20,001 bases of DNA, taken from Thermoleophilia bacterium. GTDB taxonomy: Bacteria > Actinomycetota > Thermoleophilia > RBG-16-64-13. The notes under the pieces are model-generated. The model worked only from the letters and a program-made list of their open reading frames with translations, searched no databases and was not told the DNA's origin. Of the stretch, positions 1 to 8,200 are shown piece after piece. The stretch is from NCBI GenBank assembly GCA_016929985.1, contig JAFGIH010000053.1, forward strand, positions 1 through 20,001, in the 5' to 3' direction. Both the position numbers and the translations under genes were made by a program. Positions within the stretch are counted from its first letter, which is position 1; the number at the start of each line of letters is the position of its first letter.

Positions 1-84
1 ACTCACCGCTGCGGGGCAGTCCCGGACTCACACCGGGTTCCCATGTGGACTCGCGAAGAATTCGCCCGCCACTCCGACAGCCGC
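1..84 (-). promoter_or_regulatory. Cobalamin riboswitch, 5' half only, cut by the left edge
   Basis: On the minus strand this stretch holds the upstream core of a cobalamin riboswitch: GGGAACCCGGTG, a GTCCGGGACTGCC segment and CCCGCAGCGGT. Positions 1-48 match 1694-1741, inside the complete riboswitch of the methyltransferase gene, at 46 of 48 bases. The B12 box and expression platform lie beyond the window, as does the regulated gene, which is read leftward. The element is therefore certain only for its 5' half. A promoter at 88-117 would start transcription right at its 5' end. Confidence 0.88.
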
Positions 85-87
85 TTC

Positions 88-117
88 ATTCTAGGCAGCG
101 ACGTTGGGGCACGTCAA
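88..117 (-). promoter_or_regulatory. Promoter of the left-edge riboswitch transcript
   Basis: Read on the minus strand, TTGACG (112-117) is followed after 18 bases by TAGAAT (88-93). Each hexamer matches the sigma70 consensus at five of six positions. A start about seven bases further would be near 81, just ahead of the riboswitch core. The neighbouring riboswitch has the same arrangement (TTGACA-N18-TACACT), which supports both calls. Confidence 0.65.
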
Positions 118-206
118 GCGCAGTGGGAGTAGAATCGAACTAGAGCGCGTGATCGCCGATTGGAGCACTCTGAAGCAGTCCGCGGCTTTTCGGAAGGGAG
201 AGCGCC

Positions 207-404
207 ATGTTGTGCAGTCTTTCAACGAGACTCGGAGAGACAGAGATACACGAGATAGCGGCGCTGGAAAAGGAATTCGGACACCCGCTGCTCGCGTTCT
301 CCTGCCACAAGATCGATCCGGCGAAAGTGGATGACCAGGAGCTGAAGAGGATCCAGGAGCTGGAGACGAAGTTGGGAGTCTCGCTCGTCGCCGTGAGCGG
401 CTAG
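207..404 (+). CDS. Small conserved-looking protein with an internal repeat, function unknown
   Basis: A 65-residue soluble protein that I do not recognise. A good SD (GAAGGGAG, about 192-199) sits ahead of the ATG. The chain looks like two copies of one unit: EIHEIAALEKEFGHPLLAFS (residues 13-32) aligns without gaps to ELKRIQELETKLGVSLVAVS (44-63), sharing the pattern E-[IL]-x-x-I-x-x-L-E-x-x-x-G-x-x-L-[LV]-A-x-S. Each unit would form a charged helix followed by a hydrophobic strand. There is no signal peptide, membrane segment or metal-binding Cys pair (Cys only at 3 and 33). It lies alone between two minus-strand riboswitch-controlled units, opposite in direction to both. A TAGAAT at 130-135 could be its -10, but I see no convincing -35. 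The repeat, the SD and the unforced reading frame argue that it is real. Confidence 0.6.
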   Translation: MLCSLSTRLGETEIHEIAALEKEFGHPLLAFSCHKIDPAKVDDQELKRIQELETKLGVSLVAVSG

Positions 405-441
405 AGCCGGTCCCATCGCCAGTACTCTCCGCGAGGCTGCC

Positions 442-458
442 GACGAGCGAAACTCGTC
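442..458. terminator. Small stem-loop between convergent genes
   Basis: GACGAG (442-447) and CTCGTC (453-458) form a six-base-pair stem around a CGAAA loop. It lies between the ends of the small plus-strand gene (404) and the minus-strand methyltransferase gene (493), where a two-way terminator is expected. No T-run follows on either strand, so the terminator role is only a guess from position. Confidence 0.25.
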
Positions 459-492
459 TATCAGGGCGGTCTCGGTGGCGACGTACCGTTCT

Positions 493-1455
493 TCAGCACC
501 CACCTGCCAGACGCTCGACCATCGCTCTGATGTGCGCGAACGACGTCCCGCAGCATCCACCGATGAGGCGAGCGCCCGCTTGGATGCACGCCGCGGCGCC
601 CGTCGCGAAGTCGCCTGGCGACATGTCGTATCTCAGGTTTCCGTCGACCAGCAGACCCTTGCCCGCGTTGGGCTGAGCGATGATCGGCAGCGGCGTAGCG
701 CTTCGCATGATCTCGACGATGGCGGCCATTTCGATAGGAGTCACGGTGCCGCAGTTGGCGCCGACCGCCGACGCACCCGCCTCCGTCAAGGCAAGCGCGC
801 AGTCGCGGGCGCTGTTGCCCAGGAGAGTCCGTCCTGCGTTTGCAGCTGTGCGGAACGCAACGCAGGCGATGACAGGCAGGTCGGTCGCCTCTCGAGCAGC
901 TCGGACGGCGCATACGGCTTCGCGTAGGTCGAACATGGTCTCGATCATGAGCCCGTCCACCTGGCCTTCGGCCAGAAAGCCCGCCTGTTCCGCGAAAGCG
1001 GCGTAGGCTGCTTCGTCCGACAGCGGTCCGTAGGGTTTCAGCAGCTTCCCGATAGACCCCATGTCGCCGAGTACGTATTGATGATCCCGGGCGGCCTCTC
1101 TCGCCAACTCCGCCCCGGCCAGGTTGACTGCCCGAACATCCATCTTTGTGGAGTGCGACTGTACGCTCAACCGGTTCATGGTGAGTGTGTTCGTCAGCAG
1201 GAGATCGACCCCGCAGTCGCCGTATCCTTCGTGAATCCCGAGCACGGTTTCCGGATCGGTGAGGTTTGCATATCCGCTCATTGCGACACCGGCTTCTGCC
1301 AGTTGTGTGCCCATGGCCCCATCGAGGAATACGGTCTTCTCTCCTCCGATCAACCGTTCGAGAGCGGCGGCAGTAGACAGGAGAGTGACAGGTGTTTCCG
1401 GCAGGGGGGCCTCAGGGCCGACTGCGCGGGATGTGACCTGATCCAAGGCCGTCAT
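493..1455 (-). CDS. Stand-alone homocysteine S-methyltransferase (MetH N-terminal-type domain)
   Basis: A 320-residue cytosolic enzyme expected to move a methyl group onto homocysteine to make methionine. It carries the family marks: DGAMGTQL near the start (residues 45-52), VGANCGT (231-237), QPNAG (261-265) and IGGCCGT (298-304). Cys235, Cys301 and Cys302 are the three zinc ligands. The folate, cobalamin and reactivation domains of full MetH are absent, and the length fits one Hcy-methyltransferase barrel. The start at 1455 is chosen for its strong SD (AAGGAGG, complement of 1461-1467, six bases upstream); an upstream in-frame ATG at 1539 would run into the leader. A cobalamin riboswitch and its own promoter precede it. 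It could be a B12-independent methyltransferase that replaces MetH when B12 is short, or the Hcy half of a split corrinoid system. Sequence alone does not separate these. Confidence 0.9.
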   Translation of the reverse strand: MTALDQVTSRAVGPEAPLPETPVTLLSTAAALERLIGGEKTVFLDGAMGTQLAEAGVAMSGYANLTDPETVLGIHEGYGDCGVDLLLTNTLTMNRLSVQSHSTKMDVRAVNLAGAELAREAARDHQYVLGDMGSIGKLLKPYGPLSDEAAYAAFAEQAGFLAEGQVDGLMIETMFDLREAVCAVRAAREATDLPVIACVAFRTAANAGRTLLGNSARDCALALTEAGASAVGANCGTVTPIEMAAIVEIMRSATPLPIIAQPNAGKGLLVDGNLRYDMSPGDFATGAAACIQAGARLIGGCCGTSFAHIRAMVERLAGGC

Positions 1456-1460
1456 CGACG

Positions 1461-1564
1461 CCTCCTTCACTCTCCGAGCGGGAAGCACGACGGATGGCCA
1501 AGAGTGGGCCCGATTCCCAAGGCCTGGGAACAACGCCACGCCGTCCGCGCCTCACCCTCGGAGG
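1461..1564 (-). promoter_or_regulatory. Possible translational switch between riboswitch and methyltransferase start
   Basis: On the minus strand CCTCCGAG (1557-1564) can pair with CTCGGAG (1472-1478), or its CCTCC can pair with the GGAGG of the SD (1461-1465). The two pairings exclude each other. No stem followed by a T-run occurs here, so control at translation is more likely than early termination. A TTCCCA/TGGGAA inverted repeat at 1514-1530 lies in between. The pairing scheme is inferred by eye. Confidence 0.35.
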
Positions 1565-1581
1565 TTGCGGTAGCACTGCGC

Positions 1582-1779
1582 ACGCCGGCCGGTCTTCGGA
1601 CTTGTGGGCATCTCCGCCTATGTAGGCGGTCTCCTACCGGCCGTCGCTTCCCAGCTCTCGCGAGCCAGTGCTTGGCTGACAACTTTCGTTCCCACTTACC
1701 GCTGCGGGGCAGTCCCGGACTTACACCGGGTTCCCATGTGGCGGGCGAGCGAGAAGATCGCACGCCACGCCGACGGCGT
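1582..1779 (-). promoter_or_regulatory. Cobalamin riboswitch upstream of the homocysteine methyltransferase
   Basis: A complete cobalamin riboswitch on the minus strand. The closing stem pairs ACGCCG (complement of 1774-1779) with CGGCGT (complement of 1582-1587). In order it contains GGGAACCCGGTG, the GACTGCCCCGC core, a CACTGG...GGGAAG segment and a B12-box-like AAGTCCGAAGACC (complement of 1591-1603). By analogy with the class, binding of a cobalamin would lower expression of the methyltransferase. Its core is nearly identical to the partial riboswitch at the left edge and clearly different from the plus-strand one at 1875-2040. Confidence 0.93.
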
Positions 1780-1783
1780 CTTC

Positions 1784-1813
1784 AGTGTAGGCGCGGTTGC
1801 GCGGCGATGTCAA
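1784..1813 (-). promoter_or_regulatory. Promoter for the methyltransferase riboswitch transcript
   Basis: On the minus strand a perfect TTGACA (1808-1813) and TACACT (1784-1789) are separated by 18 bases. The predicted start, near 1777, falls at the first base-pairs of the riboswitch closing stem. It is back-to-back with the plus-strand promoter at 1845-1873; the two -35 boxes are 31 bases apart. Confidence 0.7.
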
Positions 1814-1844
1814 CCAGTGCGCCGGATACAGTACGGGGACGGTA

Positions 1845-1873
1845 TTGACCGAGCCCGTCCCGTGTGGTAGAAC
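1845..1873 (+). promoter_or_regulatory. Promoter of the large plus-strand tetrapyrrole cluster
   Basis: TTGACC (1845-1850) and TAGAAC (1868-1873) are separated by 17 bases, the ideal sigma70 spacing. Transcription would begin near 1880, at the start of the plus-strand cobalamin riboswitch. This is the only clear promoter I see ahead of the thirteen-gene run that follows. Confidence 0.65.
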
Positions 1874-1874
1874 A

Positions 1875-2040
1875 TAAGGCGTTTGCGGGTGGCCCGGAGA
1901 GGGCCACAAGGGAAGACGGTGCAAGTCCGTCGCGGTGCCGCCGCTGTGACCGGGGACGAAAGCCGCTAGTGCCACTGTCTGAAGAGATGGGAAGGCGCGG
2001 CCGGTAGGATGATCCGGAAGCCAGAAGACCTACCCGCACA
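1875..2040 (+). promoter_or_regulatory. Cobalamin riboswitch heading the radical SAM / chelatase cluster
   Basis: A complete cobalamin riboswitch. The closing stem pairs TGCGGGT (1884-1890) with ACCCGCA (2032-2038). Inside are GGGAAGACGGTGCAAGTCC, the CGCCGCTGTGACCG region, GCCACTG (1971-1977), GGGAAGGC and the B12 box AGCCAGAAGACC (2019-2030). A terminator hairpin follows 60 bases later, so ligand binding probably causes early termination. It has little similarity to the two minus-strand riboswitches outside the conserved core, so it is not a recent copy of them. Confidence 0.95.
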
Positions 2041-2076
2041 GAAGAGACAGCGTATGCCCTCGGGATCAGGGGTGTT

Positions 2077-3288
2077 ATGTCGACGAGAAGGGCGAAATAC
2101 GGCGCCCCTGGGACCGCTGGTCCCAGGGGCGCTTTTCTATTGCGGGATCGGCCGGCTCCGGCCGGGGTTACCCTCAGCGCATCGACGGCCGCTCCGGAAA
2201 GCGCTTCCCTACCGGGACTGCTCATCCTGTGGACGACCACCGACTGCAACCTGCGGTGCCGCTACTGCTATGCCCAAGGTGGCGACAGGCCTGAGTACAT
2301 GACCTGGGAGGTGGCCCGGCGCGCCCTGGACCTGATCGGGCCGGATCGCGGTTTCAAGGTGCAGTTCGCCGGAGGCGAGCCTCTGCTGAACATCGACCTC
2401 ATCGAACAGGTGCTCGCGTACACACGCGGCTGGAATGTGCGCCACCAGATCCAAACGAACGGGGTCTTGATCAGTGTGCCTACGGCCCGCCTGCTCGAGC
2501 GCGAGGGAGTGGCCGTGGGTGTCAGCCTGGATGGGGTTCCCGCGGTGAATGATCGCCTTCGCCCAACGGTCGGCGGGCACGGTTCCACCGCCGCGGTCAT
2601 CGCCGGCATCCGACGTGCCGGCGCCGTAGGCATTCGCCTCGGCATGACGACGGTGCTCTCCAACGAGAGCGTCGAGGGCCTACCGGACCTCGTTGCCCTG
2701 GCCAGCTATCTGGGCAACGTCGAGGGCATCTCGCTGGATGTGCTGCGGCCCGTCGGCCGGGCTCTCTCGAGTGGCCTACGAGTGCCCGACGCGAACCTGG
2801 CTGCGTTCTGGGTGGGCAAGGCGCTCGAGCGGGCCGACGAGATTGCCGCGATGCGAGGCAATGCAGTGAAGTTCCGCGAGGTGGAGAGGATCCGCTGGCT
2901 TGTGGCGCATGACCAGGCCCGGGAGCACCGCTGCTATTTCGATGCCGGTCAGTCCCTCATGGTGAAGCCCGATGGGAGTGCGTATCCGTGCGCGTCACTC
3001 GCAGGCTTCGCTGAGTTCTTCCTCGGCAATGTTGTGGACGTCGACGCGGGAGAGCAGATCCTCCGGAATGCGGCGCGGGTTTCCGAGATGTACAACCCCA
3101 CAGATGACTGCCGGATCTGCCCCGAGTGGCGCGTCTGCGGAGGACCGTGCCCGGCCCAGTCTTGGTCAAGCCAGGAGTCGGACGAAACCACGAGCACCGA
3201 ATGCGCAGTACGAACCACTTTCATCCACTACGCCAGAGGCAAAGGACACCATGCTGATGCGACAAGAACGTCTCGTGTTTCCGTTTAG
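2077..3288 (+). CDS. Radical SAM / SPASM-domain enzyme, substrate unknown
   Basis: A 403-residue (or 382-residue) radical SAM enzyme. The iron-sulfur motif CNLRCRYC gives Cys57, Cys61 and Cys64. FAGGEPLL (98-105) is the SAM-binding GGE motif. The C-terminal part holds a seven-Cys SPASM-type set (286, 305, 345, 348, 354, 358, 376; note [14 protein letters not shown]), which should bind extra 4Fe-4S clusters. Similar architecture occurs in peptide maturases and in NirJ/AhbC/AhbD, which alter haem side chains; the surroundings favour a tetrapyrrole role, but the family is not certain. Start choice is open. ATG 2077 has an AGGGG four bases upstream, yet its first 21 codons are the riboswitch terminator hairpin. 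TTG 2140, just after the T-run, is the only alternative start before the domain. The 3' end overlaps the chelatase gene by 38 bases. Confidence 0.88.
   Translation: MSTRRAKYGAPGTAGPRGAFLLRDRPAPAGVTLSASTAAPESASLPGLLILWTTTDCNLRCRYCYAQGGDRPEYMTWEVARRALDLIGPDRGFKVQFAGGEPLLNIDLIEQVLAYTRGWNVRHQIQTNGVLISVPTARLLEREGVAVGVSLDGVPAVNDRLRPTVGGHGSTAAVIAGIRRAGAVGIRLGMTTVLSNESVEGLPDLVALASYLGNVEGISLDVLRPVGRALSSGLRVPDANLAAFWVGKALERADEIAAMRGNAVKFREVERIRWLVAHDQAREHRCYFDAGQSLMVKPDGSAYPCASLAGFAEFFLGNVVDVDAGEQILRNAARVSEMYNPTDDCRICPEWRVCGGPCPAQSWSSQESDETTSTECAVRTTFIHYARGKGHHADATRTSRVSV
2102..2138 (+). terminator. Riboswitch-linked intrinsic terminator
   Basis: GCGCCCCTGGGACC (2102-2115) and GGTCCCAGGGGCGC (2119-2132) make a perfect 14-base-pair stem with a three-base loop, followed by TTTTCT. 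This is a textbook intrinsic terminator. The CGCCCCTG of the left arm (2103-2110) can instead pair with CAGGGGTG upstream (2067-2074), a plausible antiterminator. It lies inside the longest reading frame of the radical SAM gene, which casts doubt on the ATG at 2077. Confidence 0.85.
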
Positions 3289-5293
3289 CGCGATCGTAGG
3301 GCAGGAGCAGATCAAGAAGGCTCTCGTCCTCAACGCCATCAACAACAAGATCGGCGGGGTGCTGATCCGTGGTGAGAAGGGCACAGCGAAGTCTTTGGCG
3401 GTCCGCGGATTGGCGACTCTTCTCCCGCACATCAAGACGGTCGCCGGCTGTCCCTTCTCGTGCGACCCGGAAGCCGGTACGGCGTTGTGCGATCGCTGCA
3501 AGGCCAAGACGGCCGAGGGACAGGAGCTGGAAACGAGGACCCGGCGCGTATCGGTGGTCGAGCTCCCGGTAGGCGCGACTGAAGACCGGGTCGTCGGCAC
3601 GATCGACATCGAGCGGGCCATCAAGAGCGGCGAGAAACACTTCGACCCAGGACTCCTAGCCTCGGCCAACCGGGGGATCCTCTACGTCGACGAGGTCAAC
3701 CTCCTGGACGACCACTTGGTCGACGTGCTGCTCGATGCTGCCGCCATGGGGGTCAACGTGGTGGAGCGTGAAGGGGTGTCGTTCAGCCATCCCGCCGGTT
3801 TTATCCTCGTTGGGACCATGAATCCTGAGGAGGGCGACCTGCGGCCGCAGTTGCTCGACCGTTTCGGTCTCGCTGTTGACGTGACCGGCATCCACGACAA
3901 GGAGGCGCGGAAGGAGATCGTACGCCGCCGCGTAGCCTTCGAGGCGGACCCGCCTGGGTTCAGCAACGCATGGGAGGCCGAGCAGCAGCAGATCAGGGAT
4001 GCGATCTGGAAGGCGAAGCAACTGCTTCCCCACGTCACGCTTCGAGAGGATCTGCTGGACCTGATCGCCCAGATTTGCGAGGACTTCGGCGTCGACGGGC
4101 ATCGCGCCGACATCGTCATCTACAAGGCCGCGACCACGTTGGCCGCGTATCACGGCAGAACGGAAGTCAGTATCGACGACGTAAAAGAGGCGGCCGAGCT
4201 GGCCTTGCTGCACCGCCGCCGCAGGCAGCCCTTCGAGGATCCCGGTATGGATCAGCAGCGGCTCGACCAGAGCCTCAAAGAATGGGATGAACAAAGCAGG
4301 CCCCCGGTGGACGGGCGGTCGCAGGAGAACACACCTCAGGAGAACGAGTCGCCGGAGAACACGCAGCGCCCTTTTGATGAGCCGTCCTCGTCAGAGCAGC
4401 CCGAAGGCGGGGGCGGTCAGCAGGTCTTCGATCCCGACGAACCGTATCACGTGGTCGCACTCCCCGGGACGTTGCTGGACCAGATGGCTCGCAGCGGTAG
4501 CGGCAGGCGGTCCATGAGCCGGACAGAATCGAAGGCGGGCCGCTATGTGGGAAGCGCAGTCCCTCAGGGCAAGGTGACCGACCTCGCACTCGACGCCACC
4601 CTTCGCGCCGCAGCTCCGCTCCAGGCGCGGCGCCGCGGTGATTCGGCCGTCCAATCGGCGGTCGTGCTGGAAAAGCACGATCTGCGCCAGAAGATCCGCG
4701 AGAAGAAGGTCGGCAATCTCATCATGTTCTGCCTAGACACGAGCGGGTCCATGGGTGTGCGGGAGCGAATGACGGCAACCAAGGGCGCCATCCTCTCGCT
4801 GCTGATAGACGCCTATCAGCGCCGAGATCGCGTGGGACTGGTGGCCTTTCGAGGGGACGGCGCGGACTTGCTGCTTCCCCCCACCGGCAGCGCTGAAATG
4901 GCCCAGAGGCATTTGGACGGCGTTCCCACCGGCGGCCGGACCCCACTGGCCCACGGGTTGGTGCTGGCCATGGAGACGCTGAAGAACTGCCTGGCGATCG
5001 ACAAGCGCGCGCTACCGCTGCTGGTGCTCGTCTCGGACGGCCGGGCGAACGTCAGCTACCAGGGGGCGGAGCCCGTGGCCGGCGCCGAGCAGGTGGCCCG
5101 GCAGATCAAGGCGGCACGGATCAAGTCGATCGCCATCGACACCGAGCGAGACGTCGTGAGTTTCGGCCTGGTGAGGCAGATATGTGACGAGATGGGTGGC
5201 ACGTACCTCCGTCTCGAGGAGTTGAGGGCGGAGCCCATTATCTCGGCGGTGCGAACTGAGACCTACCGGAACAAGGGGGACTTGCAGTCATGA
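3251..5293 (+). CDS. Chelatase ATPase with I (AAA+) and D (vWA) parts in one chain
   Basis: A 680-residue ATPase subunit of the Mg-chelatase/cobaltochelatase type, which powers metal insertion by a CobN/BchH partner. Residues 10-330 form the AAA+ part: Walker A GEKGTAKS (41-48), Walker B ILYVDEVN (143-150) and an intact LLDRFG (201-206). A four-Cys insert (C67, C71, C80, C83) is known from ChlI-like proteins. An acidic Pro/Gln/Glu-rich linker (about 345-400) leads to a vWA domain with MIDAS residues DTSGS (496-500), Thr564 and Asp596. Because the Walker motifs are intact, one protein may do the work of separate I and D subunits. The ATG at 3251 has an AAAGGA SD five bases upstream; a second ATG lies at 3257. 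It overlaps the radical SAM gene by 38 bases and the CobN gene by four. Confidence 0.93.
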   Translation: MLMRQERLVFPFSAIVGQEQIKKALVLNAINNKIGGVLIRGEKGTAKSLAVRGLATLLPHIKTVAGCPFSCDPEAGTALCDRCKAKTAEGQELETRTRRVSVVELPVGATEDRVVGTIDIERAIKSGEKHFDPGLLASANRGILYVDEVNLLDDHLVDVLLDAAAMGVNVVEREGVSFSHPAGFILVGTMNPEEGDLRPQLLDRFGLAVDVTGIHDKEARKEIVRRRVAFEADPPGFSNAWEAEQQQIRDAIWKAKQLLPHVTLREDLLDLIAQICEDFGVDGHRADIVIYKAATTLAAYHGRTEVSIDDVKEAAELALLHRRRRQPFEDPGMDQQRLDQSLKEWDEQSRPPVDGRSQENTPQENESPENTQRPFDEPSSSEQPEGGGGQQVFDPDEPYHVVALPGTLLDQMARSGSGRRSMSRTESKAGRYVGSAVPQGKVTDLALDATLRAAAPLQARRRGDSAVQSAVVLEKHDLRQKIREKKVGNLIMFCLDTSGSMGVRERMTATKGAILSLLIDAYQRRDRVGLVAFRGDGADLLLPPTGSAEMAQRHLDGVPTGGRTPLAHGLVLAMETLKNCLAIDKRALPLLVLVSDGRANVSYQGAEPVAGAEQVARQIKAARIKSIAIDTERDVVSFGLVRQICDEMGGTYLRLEELRAEPIISAVRTETYRNKGDLQS

Positions 5294-8200
5294 AGCCGGC
5301 ACGCATGGCGTACGTGACCAATGTCACCAGCGACCTACTGCCGCTGGTCACGGCGACAAGAGAGCTTCACGAGCAACACGGCGACGCGTTCGAGGTCCAC
5401 TTGTGGTCGACCGATGACCTCATGGCGGCTGCCGAGTTCGAGCGGTTCTGCGAGATCGCGTTGCAGTGCGATCTCGTCATGCTGAGCCTGATGGGCGGCA
5501 AGGACAGCTTCCCGCAGACTGCGGCGCTTGCCTCGAAGCTTGCCGAGGCCGGCATCGCCTTGCACGCGCAGCCGACCGCCACGGAGTTCGACATGGATCT
5601 GCTGGCGGCCTCCACCGTCAACGAGCGGCAGTACGGGCAGATCTCTCACTACATCAACTACGCCGGTCGCCGCAATCTGCGAAACATGCTGCTCTATGCG
5701 GCAAACGAGTTCGGCGAGGGCGACTTTGAAGTCAGAGAGCCCGAGCCTCCGGCATGGGATGGCATCTACCATCCCGACCTGGATCACCTCCCCACTTTGG
5801 ACGAGTACCTGGCGGGACATTGCCGTCCCGGCCGACCGACCGTGGGCATCATCTTCTACCAATCCTTCTGGCAGGCCGAGAGCACCGAGGCCGTCGATGC
5901 GCTGATCCGTGAGATCGAGGAGCAGGGGAGCAACGTCCTGCCCGTCTTTCTCCACACCGTCGCCGACGTTGATCTGGGCACCAAGGGCCCCGCTTGCTCG
6001 ATCGAGAAGTACTTCCTGAAGAACGGCCTGCCGGTGGTCGACTCGCTCATCAGCCTCCTCGTGTTCTCGCTCACCATGCGGCCGAGTACCCAGAAGGGTG
6101 AGGTCAACCCCGAGGACGGCTTCCTGAAGTTGGGTGTTCCTATCCTCAAGATGATGATGACCTACAACAGCGTCGAGGAGTGGAGGGACGGCTTCCAGGG
6201 GCTGAGCATGTGGGAGGTCACCTCGGCTGTGGCCATGCCTGAGTTCGACGGCATGCTGATCACCGTTCCCGTGGCGGCGCAGGAGTCGTCGGAGAGGGAC
6301 CCGCTTACCGGTGCCAAGCTGGTGCGGTACGACCCCATACCCGAGCGGGTCTCGAAAGCGGTCGGGCTCGCGATCAAGTGGGCGATGTTGAGGCATATCC
6401 CCAACGCACAGAAGCGCGTAGCGATCATTTTGCACAACAATCCACCTCGTAACGACAACATCGGCGGAGCCTTCGGGCTGGACACGCCCGTGTCGGTTTG
6501 GAACCTGTTGCGGGACATGCAGGCGGCAGGCTACACGCTGGAAGAGCTGCCGGAGAACGGCCAGATGATCATCGACAGCATCATAGAGCGCTGCACGAAC
6601 GACCGGCGCTGGGCGACCATCGAGGAACTCGCGCACCGGGCCATCGACAAGATGCCGGCGGAGGAGTACCGCGCCCGGTTCTCGGAGCTACCGGAGGGTG
6701 TGCGGAGTGGTATGCAGAAGCAGTGGGGCGAGCCCCCCGGACGGGTGTTTACTCATGGCGACCAGCTTCTGGTCCCCGGAATCCTGAACGGCAATGTCTT
6801 CATCGGGCTTCAGCCGCCGCGTGGCTTCATGGAGGATCCGGAGGCCATCTACCACAGTCCCGATCTGCCCATTCCCTACCACTACCACGCCTACTACCGG
6901 TGGATCCGCGACGTGTTCAAGGCCGATCTGATCATGCACATCGGCACCCACGGCACACTTGAGTGGCTGCCCGGCAAGTCGGTAGGGCTTTCCGACGCGT
7001 GCTTCCCCGACATCACCATCACCGACCTGCCCAACATCTACCCCTACATCATCAACGTCCCAGGGGAAGGCACGCAGGCCAAGCGGCGCAGCTACTGCTG
7101 CATCATCGACCACCTGGTGCCGGTGATGCACAACGCCGACGCCTACGAGGACATGGCCGCGGTCAAGGTGCTAATCGAGGACTATAACCAGGCCGCGCGG
7201 GAGGACGACACCAAGCTGCCCCACCTGAAGCAGATGATCTGGGAGAAGGTGCGCGAAGCCCACCTCGATCACGATCTGGACGTGGCGGAGGAGGCTGTCT
7301 TCGGCGATTTCGGCCGTTTCCTCGAACGACTTCATGCCTACATCCATGAGGTTGCCGACACCCAGATACGTGATGGTCTGCATACGTTCGGCGAACCCCC
7401 TGACGGGGCGCGGCTCGACGAGTTTCTGGTTGCTCTGACCCGTCTCGCCAACAGCGCAGTGCCTTCACTGCGTCAGTCTCTGGTGGAGATGCAGGGATAC
7501 GACTATGACGAGCTCCTGGCAAACCGCGGCCGGATGCTGGCCGATGGGCGGAGCGCCGGTCAGGTCATCGAAGAGACGCATCAGCGATCGCTCGAACTGG
7601 TCGGACGTCTCCACCATGGCGACTTCTCGGCGGCTACCGCTACCAAGGTCATGAGCGAACTGCCGGGGGCGGGCGCCGAATCGGTCTCCCGATGCCTGAC
7701 GTACATCGGCGAGACTCTGGTTACCAAGATCAAAGCCACCACCGATGAGTTGACGAATACGTTGCTGGCGGCGGCGGGCGGCTTTGTCTCCCCGGGGCCG
7801 TCGGGTCCCCCGACGCGCGGGATGGCCGATATCCTGCCCACGGGGAGGAACTTCTATTCGGTCGACCCGCAGGCCATACCAACCCTCGCCTCTTGGAAGG
7901 TGGGGGTCAGTTTGGGCGACGCTCTGCTGCAGCGCTACCTCGAGGACGAGGGGCGGTATCCGCAGAGCATCGGCATTGTGCTCTGGGCGACCTGCACCAT
8001 GCGCACTCGAGGCGACGACGTAGCCGAGATCCTCCACCTCATGGGTCTGCGGCCGATCTGGCAGAAGACCACCGGCCGCGTGACCGGTATCGAGGTCGTG
8101 CCTCTGTCAGAGCTCGGGCGCCCGCGCATCGACGTCACCGTGCGCATCAGCGGGCTCTTCCGCGACGCGTTTCCCAATCTCGTTCACCTGCTCGACCGGG

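Noticed and set aside
104..334. A 76-residue plus-strand frame overlapping the 65-residue gene
   Set aside because: It starts within the divergent promoter zone, has no SD and a basic, low-complexity composition; the overlapping 207-404 frame has an SD and an internal repeat.
2146..2159. Fourteen-base match GATCGGCCGGCTCC also found at 10506-10519
   Set aside because: Short, GC-rich and part-palindromic; two copies in 20 kb do not make a convincing regulatory repeat without further occurrences.
5335..6636. A 433-residue open frame on the minus strand within the CobN gene
   Set aside because: It lies wholly opposite a protein with clear CobN motifs; long antisense frames are expected in GC-rich genes. 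No SD or recognisable domain.
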